Source: Trissonchulus latispiculum (lineage: Eukaryota > Nematoda > Enoplea > Enoplida > Ironidae). From it: a stretch of DNA of 64,000 bases. A program made the translations under genes and the position numbers. The notes beneath the pieces are model-generated. The model saw only the letters and a program-made list of their open reading frames with translations. It did no database searches and was not told the DNA's origin. Every line of letters begins with the position of its first letter. Position 1 is the stretch's first letter. The DNA is taken from the NCBI GenBank assembly GCA_030248195.1, contig JASAND010016601.1, positions 34,288-98,287 of the forward strand. The letters run 5' to 3'. This document shows positions 36,601-46,600 of the stretch, piece by piece.

Positions 36601-39600
36601 AATATGTGATGGAAGTTTCCACTGGGGAACTCTTTGGAACAATTTTGTCTGTTTTGGCGGTTATTTGCATTTGCCCGCCTCTTTCACTGTATCATGCCTA
36701 CACAGCCAAACGATCGCTTCAAAGGGTTCGTCAAGCCATGCGAGCCCTCAATGAAAAATCGAACGATTTGAATCGAGAAAAGATTAAGACGGAATCACTT
36801 CTGAGTCAAATGCTTCCGCCAACAGTTGTGGAGGACTTGAAGCTGAATCGGATTTCCAAACCGGCGAGCTACGACTCTGTTTCTGTCTTCAGCTGTGATA
36901 TCGTTGGCTTTAGTAAACTGTCAACCAAATGCACTCCAATACAGGCAAGCTACGCTACATAGGGTAATTTTTCTAAATATTTATATAAGCTTTTAGCTTA
37001 TTTAATTTAATTTATAATTTAATTATTTAAATTCTTTAAATCTTGAAAGCAGTGGGAAATGGGGCAGAGTGTTGCTTACCATCAACGTATAGGTACAGAA
37101 GGTGTACCACTAAACCATTTATGAAGCATCAAGTTGTAAATAGAGAAATCCAATTATTTCGTAAATTAACGAATTGTTTAAAATTGAGTTGCTCGTTTCT
37201 GAATTAATTGCTGTTAAAATGCACAACGGAATCAGACGTGGGCAACGGCAGCTGAATTGGCCACCTCAGTAGCACAGTTTCCACCGAATTGTAAAATGTC
37301 GTGAAAACTGTACAATGTATCAAACTCAATAGTTGTTTGCATACTTTTTCCGAAAGACTCAAGAAAATGCTTCGGGTATTGGCAAAAACCAAAAGTAAGG
37401 TTTTGCTTTTGAATTTGTTGCCTTTAAAATATCCCATCTTTGGATATTAGCCGTTTTCAAAGTAATTCAACTAGGTATCTACAATTATCCTAAACTACAT
37501 TACATGTCCCGTCTGGCGAATACTGTCCGAAGTTGTAAATATAGAGATAAATACATACTATTTAGTGCCCTTTCATTTTAAGCTTTACATTTTTTCACTT
37601 TCTTTCATTCATACAGTTTTGCTTCAGATAGTTGACTTTCTCAATCAAATGCATTCGCGCTTTGATAAGATTGCTTCGGAATTCGATGTTTATAAATTGG
37701 ACAGCGTTGGCGATTGTTACTGTGTGGCCAGTGGTGTTCCGTTAAGGTATTAAGATATAGTTTAAGGTAATTATTTGAAAGAGAGTTTTAAAACTACTAT
37801 TGAACTTCGAATTGTAAAATTTGGATGAAACTATAAAACATACCACTAGTAATATATCCTTTTAGAAATGGTGAACAGCATGCCTATGAAATTGCATCGT
37901 TTGCGCTGAAATGCGTGGAAGTAGCGATGACAATCAGAACTCCTAATTTTCCTGCGGATTCTTTAATGATCAGAAGTGCGTTACACACGGGTACGTTTTA
38001 TTGTCTAATTATAATATAAAATTTGTTGGGTTTTAAGTGAAGTTATCTTTTTTAGTATATAAAAGGCTCTGAGGAACGAAAGGAATTTTTTAAAATCTGA
38101 AATTTTGATGACCAGATTATTTTCGTAAGACGATAAGGGGTCAGTTCCGTTGATGGTAAGTTAATAAAGTATACCGAGATTGAAATTGAATTTTGTTTCA
38201 GGTCCTTGCGTTGACGGAGTTATCGGGAAAAGTCGTCCACGCTACTGCCTTTTTGGAAAAACCATGACAACAGTAGAATATGTGCGCCAAGCCAGCAGGG
38301 GTAAGTGAGCATTTTCTGTAGCGCTCTTGGAGATTGTTCGATTGTATTGGAACCGGGTATCCTTAAGCCTGCAGTCATCAGCCTTCACTCACTAGTTGGC
38401 AGATCTCCTAAGATAACATCATTTCCAAGTTAAGGGGGGGGGGGTCGCTTTGGGTCAAAATCGATAGTCACGGATTTCGCTCATTTTCATACACAATATA
38501 GGTACATATGTTCTCAAAAACAAGACAAAACATTAGAATTCGAAACTAAACAGTGACAGAGATATTCAGCTATAAAGTTGGAAAACTTGAAAATCACTGC
38601 GATTTGCCCTCCAAAGTCATGTTGAGACAGAACGGTACCGAAATTTTGGTCAACTAATATGGCAATTTAATTCGTGTGGGTTGGCTAATATTTTAATGCT
38701 AAAATGACTCTGGAATATCCATCCAGTCGTTCAGAATACATTCATCAATTGTGAACTGAGCCTTTTTCAGCTAACTGTGCCCTCAAGCTTTAACTTGCTC
38801 TAACTTTCAGATACTACATTTCACACACATAGTTCTATTAGAAAAGTTGTTCAGCTCATCGGTAGCTATCGAATGATACCCAGTTTGTCTATATTTTGGA
38901 AATTTCAAAAATTGACTTTTTGTGATCTAGAAGAGATCAAAGGAGCCGACACGACAGAAAAGTTCTACCTTTAAGCATATGCTTTTACCTTAATGTCAGG
39001 CAGGCATTGAGAGTTTTATATGCCAATTTTGGTGACTTTCGAGTGGGTAATGAATGAGTGAGAAATTATTACAAAAACGTGAAAATTGTGCAAAATGATG
39101 ATTTTTGGCAAAATTAGCCCATCTTGTGGCAAGTTTTTTGAGAGCACTACAAACGGTAGAAATTTGCAACTGCTGTCATAAGAATTCTGTGTATGCGTAG
39201 AGTGCAACTATCTATAAGCGATTTCTGTAGCTTTTGCCAATCGCGCAGGAGAGGCGAATATGTTTTGCTGGTCCTGTTTTTCGTGGTACAAAAAGCACCA
39301 ATTTTCCGAAATTTTGACTTTGAAAAATCGCCAAAAATCCGACACTCAACAGAATTGTTCCAAAAGGGTTATTTGCACTCTCTAATATGTCCTTAACATG
39401 TACAACAAGGTTGCAGCGCTGTATCTTGCATACAGCGAAAAATTTTTCTGCCACAAACTTTTTTACGTAACTTTTTCATTTTCCTATGTTTAACACATGT
39501 CGAGGTAACCTTTGAAGGCCCCTACAGAACGATTGAAGCAATATTACGCAAAACGCACCTGTCTTGTTTTAGGGACCCATTAGGTCTACAAAATATGTGA

Positions 39601-40530
39601 AAATGAGCAAAATCGTTTTTGGTCTAAAAATCGGCAAAAAAGCGACCCCCCCCCCCTTAATTGAGTTGAGTTCTGCATTTCCGGTTTAACTGCAGTCGCG
39701 GTGTGTGGTGAGGTGGCACTTAGTCCTGAATCAGTAAAGACAGTTAATCTAAAAAAGACATGCAAGGTAGCAAGCTGACCATCAATAATATACGCCCACC
39801 GTCACTGAATAATGTCAGCGCAGTGTAATGAATGTCCATCAAGAAAACTGGGTTACTAATTACCTAATTTGGTAACTTTTGCGACTCGGTTCCAGTTAGA
39901 TGTAATGTGGCTGTGAAGCTAAATTATGAATGTTAATAACACTACTGTAAGCTGATATTGCTCTGATATTAAAACTGATTCTTATTATCATTGTTAATAA
40001 TAATAATACAATTAAGTTATATTTTTGACCGTTATTTTAATTTTAGCGTATAGAATTAATGTGACAGAGCAAACTAAACGCATGCTTGATTCTTACCGAG
40101 AATTTGAGTTTGAAGAGCATGAGTCTGGCAACATTCAGGTACACCGTACACGGTTTTATACATGTTGTTTAAATTCAGATTTACTTAATTTTCTAAATTT
40201 CGTTTGTATATTAGAGAATAGTTTTTGTCATACAATGCAGTAGCTAAGCCTTATCGCCTTTAGTATAATTGTTTACGACACAGATACGACGCATAGTGCA
40301 GTACTAAGTAGTTTTCGTATTTACCTAATACGATACAGTATGCATTATTTTCCATGGTAATTTTGTAGGATAGAGTAGTAAAGACCTTTTGGCTGCTATC
40401 GAAAAAAGGACATGCTTTCTATATCGATCTGTTAAAAACCGATGTAATGTATCAGAAAGCCGGATATCTCCAAGAATCTGAAGATCATCCTGCAGCAAAC
40501 AGTCATGAAAAAATGTTTGGTTTAATCTGA
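33623..40530 (+). CDS. NIT-domain membrane guanylyl cyclase, alpha-like active site
   Basis: Ten exons: 33623-33969, 34982-35161, 35412-35542, 35854-35928, 36340-36944, 37628-37746, 37866-37990, 38202-38300, 40047-40138 and 40369-40530 (stop TGA). Phases join without a break to 644 residues. Order: TM1 at about 49-68; extracellular NIT (nitrate/nitrite-sensor) domain at about 85-335 with the typical LQEERG motif at 101-106; TM2 at about 343-361; a signalling helix ending in the QMLPP motif at 401-405; class III cyclase domain at about 420-610. Both metal-binding Asp are present (D431 in CDIVGF, D475 in VGDCY). The guanine-site Glu is Asp471 and the Cys in RYCLFG is kept (C543). The transition-state Asn and Arg are replaced by T550 and Y554. 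This matches the alpha half of a heterodimeric cyclase, so it probably makes cGMP only with a partner. Start: ATG 33623 or 33641, both in frame; a TTAA foldback ends 66 bp upstream. Intron 5 has a GC donor (CAG/GCAAGC at 36945). Introns 1 and 8 hold transposons. Confidence 0.92.
34155..34907. mobile_element. ACCGGGTC-word hAT-like element with perfect 8-bp duplication
   Basis: The ends CAGAGATGGAACCGGG and CCCGGTTCCATCACTG are inverse. GCGTCCAC flanks both sides (34147-34154 and 34908-34915). ACCGGGTC words lie inside each end and the centre is A/T-rich. It sits in intron 1 of the cyclase, outside the splice sites. Confidence 0.9.
38434..39656. mobile_element. TTAA-flanked foldback element, copy 2
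   Basis: The G tract and GTCGCTTT on the left are inverted on the right (AGCGACCCCCC). TTAA flanks exactly at 38430-38433 and 39657-39660. The body is homologous to 5513-6715 along its length. It lies in intron 8 of the cyclase and accounts for most of that intron. Confidence 0.85.
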
Positions 40531-41020
40531 AAAAAAACTGAAAATGCTGAAACAGATGAGTAGTCTTCGAATTCTGCAGCACTGTATCACTTTGGTCGTT
40601 AACCAGAAGCATTAGTTGACTGATAGTTATATATTTGAAATGGTTGTTAAAGAATTATATATTCTTAAAAATGCATTAAGCGGAGGATTATTCCGTCTCC
40701 AGCCCTCTTGTGGCTTACTGAATGACAACTACTTGAAACATAATCTTTGTCAACAGAATACCAAATTACAGGGGGCATTTCAGTAATCTTTAAATGCGTG
40801 TGTGTAGATCGAAATTCAATTAAAAGAAATAACAAACAAAAGAAAATTGGAATTTAAATTTGAAATTTTAAGTAATTTATTTGAGTCAATTTATTTGTCA
40901 TTTAGAACAGGACAAGTGTTGTCACGGGAGTCTATACCTTACAGGTGCAACAGTGCTAAAATTTGTTTACTTTCACATTGCATACATTCAAACCTGGTTT
41001 AAACGATCGGACAGTGCTTA

Positions 41021-41696
41021 GGCCCGTATTCATAAAACGTTGGTATCCATACCAGTGGTACCCATACAACTGGTATGGATACCAGTGGTTTGAAAACCAA
41101 TTGGTTACTTAACCGAATTCACAAAGCTCTGGTTTTCTAACCACGGTTTGCATACCAGTGGTATGGCGGAAATAGGAAAATCCCTTTCATGTTCAACAGT
41201 GGTATCCATACCACTGGTACCCTTCAAATGAATGGGATACCAGTGGTATGACTTATAATAATCTGTTGTACAAATAAAAACGAAAAAGATTAATAATGAA
41301 AGAATTATTTTTAAGCTGGTTTAAAACTGCTATATTTGTTTTGATTTATATGTTAGAATGAATATCTGAGTATTTATATCTTTTGATAGTTAGCCAGAAA
41401 CACATAATACAGAACTCTGATATGATAGAAAATGAAAAATAAGTGTCTTTAATGTCTTTATTGGAACTAAATAATATTTTAAAACTCAAATTACTTTATT
41501 AAAGCCTGTATTCAGGTGTAAAACATATGACAAACCACCTCCAACGGTGGTTTGCAATTTTAACCTTTGGTATGGTACCAACTGTATGGTACCAGTGGTT
41601 ATAAAGTTTTATGAATTCGCTGTATGCCTGCGATACCACTGGTACCCCTACTTCCATACCAGTGGTATGGGTACCAACGCTTTATGAATACGGGCC
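41021..41696. mobile_element. ACCAGTGGTAT-word foldback, PIF/Harbinger-like
   Basis: GGCCCGTATTCATAAA on the left is inverted at the right end, with TTA on both sides (41018-41020 and 41697-41699). The arms are tandem TGGTATCCATACCAGTGGTA words, each word nearly self-complementary. It lies about 500 bp downstream of the cyclase stop. Confidence 0.82.
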
Positions 41697-41719
41697 TTAC
41701 TTAGTTTCATTTACATACA

Positions 41720-41937
41720 TACAGTAAGAGTACAATAGTAAGAGTATAATAACCAATAAGCAAGAAATCTGTTATCAGTTCTGCTTCTGTAGGCTATCAG
41801 CTGACCCACTTGGGTTCAATTTCGGTTGGGGGGGTCAGCAGTTAGCATACAGTGTTCGCTTTAGTACAGCACACAGTCTTTGCTCTGATAACAGCTGACA
41901 TGTCATGCTTAGTGGGATGAAGAACTCTTGGTTACAC
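41720..41937. mobile_element. CAAGAGT-family element, degenerate
   Basis: TAAGAGTAC at the left, CTGTTATCAG and GTCAGCAGTTAGC inside, and GAACTCTTGG at the right follow the plan of 9399-9772. Flanks do not match. Confidence 0.5.
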
Positions 41938-41970
41938 TTAATTTGTACATAAATGTATATTGCTAAATAG

Positions 41971-43553
41971 ACTAAAGTCTGACCAAAAAATCTTGGAACC
42001 GAACAGTCAGCACTAGTGCTGAGTTATCCTTTGAAGGTAGCCTATATAAAGTATATATTTTTAGAATCCTCAGGAGGAGGAGATTCCGATAAACCCATCA
42101 TATCCGGTCTATATCCGGTTATCGGATACTAAATCGATAAAAACGCTTCAGATTCGGAAGAAAAATGCTAATTAATTCATGCTCTAGTATATTGGTCCTT
42201 GGCTCAAAACATTTCCGAAAATCGGGTCACATCCGGTCCATGTCCGTAACCGGATGCACAGGTCACAAAAACTGTACAGCAAGATGGGTAGATCGTACAG
42301 TTTCACTGATTGGATTTTTGGATTCCTCCGGTCGAAATTAGTCTGTATCCAAAATTTTGTCCGGTTTGGACCAAAATTGCGTGATCTATGGTCGTATCCG
42401 GTTCGCAAAAAACCGGAAAAACCGGTTTTTCCCGCCTGGTGCTCGGAATCGCGGATTAAAAATGTTCCCTTTGGCACAATGAATGTTTGGGAGGCTACTT
42501 TCATTTTACCGGTGTCAAAGCAATCGAATATCCGGTCCATGTCCGGTTCTGAGCTTTGAAATTTGAGATTTCATGTGCTATTATCTCAGTATCCGGTTGG
42601 TCCGGAAATCAAATTATTGCGTTAAAATTATATTTGGTCTATCCCTAACCAATACCAACCTCAAATTACTTCATATCTGCTGTAAATTTTGAATGGCAGC
42701 GTTTTAAAAATGGTTCAAAAATAGGTTATATTGCATGCGACAAAGCTAAGCGTATGTGATCAAATCTCATGTCCGGTTTAACAATTAGACAAAACAAACA
42801 AAAATCACCCATTTTTAAAACGCTGCCATTCAAAATTCACAGCAGATATGAAGTAATTTGAGGTTGGTGTTGGTTAGGGATAGACCAAATATAATTTTAA
42901 CGCAATAATTTGACTTCCGGACCAACCGGATATTGAGATAATAGCCCGTGAAATCTCATATTTCAAAGCTCAGAACCGGAAATGGACCGGATATTCGATT
43001 GCTTTGACACCGGTAAAATGAAAGTAGCCTCCCAAACATTCATTGTGCCCAAAGGGAACATTTTTAATCCGCGATTCCGAGCACCAGGCCGGAAAAACCG
43101 TTTTTTCCGGTTTTTTGCGAACCGGATACGACCATAGATCACGCAATTTTGGTCCAAACCGGACAAAATTTTGGATACAGACTAATTTCGACCGGAGGAA
43201 TCCAAAAATCCAATCAGTGAAACTGTACGATCTACCCATCTTGCTGTACAGTTTTTGTGACCTGTGCATCCGGTTACCGGACATGGACCGGATGTGACCC
43301 GATTTTCGGAAATATTTTGAGCCAAGGACCAATATACTAGAGTATGAATTAATTGGCATTTTTCTTCCGAATCTGAAGCGTTTTTATCGATTTAGTATCC
43401 GGTAACCGGATATAGACCGGATATGATGAGTTTATCGGAATCTCCTCCTCCTGAGGATTCTAAAAATATATACTTTATATAGGCTACCTTCAAAGGATAA
43501 CTCAGGACTGGTGCTGACTGTTCGGTTCCAAGATTTTTTGGTCAGACTTTAGT
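41971..43553. mobile_element. Near-perfect 1.58-kb hairpin, TAAAGTCTGACC family
   Basis: ACTAAAGTCTGACC at 41971 is inverted at 43540-43553, and the two arms (each about 780 bp) are almost identical by eye, centred near 42770. CCGGT and ACCGGA words are scattered through the arms. There is no duplication longer than TA. It lies between the ends of the cyclase and innexin genes. Confidence 0.88.
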
Positions 43554-43602
43554 TTGTATATATATTACACTAGATTAGCTGGAGGCAGATATCAAGCAAG
43601 CA

Positions 43603-46600
43603 CTAATTAAAGCTAACATAAGTCTCAGATTTTCTTCTCCTGTGTCCAGGGTTACCTCGAGAGGACTCAAAGTGAGGTGTTGGGTAATTTTGACCCATTA
43701 GCCATTGCTTAAAGTTAAGCTCTTGGAGTCGAATGGAAGGAGAAGCGACAGCCGTGGTGTTATCGAACACTTCGATTGGTGATCGACGACCACGATTATA
43801 AAAGTCAGTCCAAAGTACTACAATGACCTGAGTGGCGACAATGTCTCCAGCATGCAGTGATATCATTCGCAGGCAAAAGATTCCGTCCTGTCCCAAAAAT
43901 TTTGCCACGAATTTGTGTACACTAGAACGGTCAATTATTAGATTGCTGGCCTTCAGATATCGCTTTATGAAGCGTTCTCTTTGGCCAGGAAATGTGGTTA
44001 TGAGAAGCCAATGGGCCAGGGAAGATAGAGTTACTATGGAGACAAGCAAATACCAGAACCAGAGGAAAAGGAATATCTTCTCGTTAAATAAATTGATCAT
44101 GAGTACGCATTGAACCGTATGATGATGAACATTCCCAAGAACACGTACCTAAACAAAGATACAGAACAATAGGTAAAATATAAAGCTCATGCTCATTCAA
44201 AAACTTATACTCCTCAGTTGGCACATGTACATAGGGTTGCGCCGGGGCCGTGTAACGGGGGCCGGGGCCGGGCCGGCCCCGTTTCGGCCCGGCCCCGCAA
44301 AATTTTTTAACGGCCCGGCCCCGGCCCGGCCCCGTTGACTTTGGGGCCCGGGCCCGTTACACGGCCCCAGCGGCCCCGTGGGCCCCGACGGCCCCGTAAG
44401 CCCCGGCGGCCCCGTGGGCCCCGTCGGGCCGTCAGGACGTATATAACACACTTCATTATATATTTTCTGCTGTGCATATGGCTATTTCTTGGCGTATGTA
44501 GTAGCAATATTTCAGGCAGCCTTTTTATTTCAGTTTCAGGCGGTTGCTCGTCGGAATTTCAGATTCAAATTCAGTTTCAGTTTCAGGACTAATTTTATCT
44601 GATTTTCAGTTTCCGTTTCAGGTCTCATTTTATTTGATTTTCAGTTTTGGACGGTTGCTCATAGGAACTTCAAATTCAGATTCAGTTTCAGGTCTAATCC
44701 AAGTAAATTTCAGTTTCAGTTTCAGTTTTAGTGCTGAAACTGAAATACGTACTGACTGAAAATATTTTCAGTTTCAGTTTCAGGTGCTGAAACATCACTA
44801 GTATATATGTAGCACAGCACACAATTCTCTGTAACGTGACGTTGTGCCAGCCACAGATGGACGCGGGACGAAATTTTTCGGCCCGCCCCTCCGGCCTCGA
44901 ACTAATTTGCTTGTTCCGTTCCGCGGGATCTTGTAGTCCCGCAAATTTGATAAATCCTATCCCGCAAAATCCCGCACCATTTTGTAATTATCTAATTAAT
45001 TAAAATTAATAATAATTCAGTAATTCCTGTAAACTTTCGAAATATAAAAAACTTTTTGTTTTACAATGCTTCACGTTCCCTATTTTCTGTTAGTTATTTT
45101 GAATGTATAATTAGATATTTAAATAAATTACTAGTATTGCTAAATAAATTAATTTAAACAAAATATAATAATATAGGACTATATTACATTTAGACTTAGA
45201 GATATTCCAGTTTTTTTGATCGAACCAGAAGCTTTTTGTTTCCATTTCAGCAAGGTTTGCTTAGAAAAGTTGATAGGTAGGAAAGTTAAAGTTCGACTCT
45301 GATCTATTTAGAAAACTAATCTCAATTCCGTTTGTTGATATTTCGTTAGTTTCACTAGTCCAATAGGAGTTAATGTCGCAAGGTAATGTTGTATCGTAAA
45401 GAAATCAAAGCGTATACTGCAAACTTATTTTGAACTATTGACAAATTAAAATTAGAAAACCAATTTTAGATTATTATTTTGCGCGAAACGATCGCGAAAT
45501 GATTGTTCTTTTGATATCGAACTGAAATTATTTTTTAAATACCTAAGTAAAGGTTTCTGATTTCTTAGCAGGCGCTAGTCTTCCCTTCCCTTAGCATACA
45601 AAATAACAAAGTAGCACAATTACAGTATTTGATTCAGCAATACAACCTACATTCTTCGTACTTCATTCCAAATTATAGAAAAGCCAAACATTTATTGTAA
45701 TTTCCTGATTCCCTGTCAAACGCTAACTACTTAATTCCCTAATGCATCTATGTGTAGCTCCTAAGCAACACTGGTGCTCAAAACTCCGCAACCGCTTAGA
45801 TTGCTGACAGGCAAAGACTGCGTGTAGGCTGTCAGTTCTGCTGCTTAAATATTGTATAAACCTAATTTACATAATTTGAGCACAAAAATCTTGCCTAAGC
45901 TGTGCTGAACTGCTGAAGATAGGACTTCTGAATAGAGAAATGACTCGCAATGTACTAAACATAGGATCCGAATGAAGCATAAAGACTGCCAGTATGAGGT
46001 ATATTGCCAATACTCTTGCAAAGTGGTAAGCAAAAGGCTGTTAAATGGAGTCTGGGGACGCTGTGGCCGTCGGGGCCGCCGGGGCCGTGTAACAGGGCCG
46101 GGGCCGGGGCCATGTAACGGGGCCGGGGCCGTGTAAGCCGGGGCTTGGGGCCGGGCCGGGCCGGCCCCGGCCCCGGCCCGGCCCCGCACTTTGGGAAGGC
46201 CCCGGCCCGGCCCCGGCCCCGTAATTTCGCTAACGGCGCAACCCTACATGTACATACTTGTACAAAACTAACTTAAGGTAGTGATTTCTTTTGGGCAAAT
46301 ATTGGCTGGCGGAGTAAATCAAGGTAAAATTTGACGAAACTTGTTCTAACACTTTCTGCACAATCCGGCTTCAAGAATTCGGGATTTCCGTTCAGGGCAG
46401 TTTTTGCCAATTTCTAAAAGATTGGAAGCAGCTGCATAGTCATGGCTATATCCATTCGAATATCTCGTGTAGCGGGCTCTGGGCCCGGAAAATTTTTGGT
46501 TGGGTTCTTACACTAGCATGTACAAATCATGCTAGTTTTGTATGCTTGGTTGATTAACTCGGGTCCCCCATAACCACTTTTCACTAATTACACGCTTTCA

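Larger units (their letters stand above)
44232..46246. mobile_element. GGGGCC-word hAT-like element, 2 kb, very GC-rich ends
   Basis: TAGGGTTGCGCCGGGGCC at 44232 is inverted at the right end (CGGCGCAACCCTA), and CATGTACA flanks both sides (44224-44231 and 46247-46254). About 200 bp at each end is almost pure G and C, in sharp contrast to the A/T-rich surroundings. Two further hAT-like ends (44502 and 44854) lie inside. It is within the innexin intron 44149-49073. Confidence 0.9.

Noticed and set aside
42184..43359. Several open frames of 80-130 codons with similar peptides on both strands
   Set aside because: They are mirror translations of the two hairpin arms of 41971-43553. They lack any domain and the open length follows from the arm sequence.
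44197..44451. Minus-strand open frame reading as a collagen-like Gly-Pro-Thr repeat
   Set aside because: It is the translation of the GGGGCC words at the end of the hAT-like element 44232-46246 and has no exon context.
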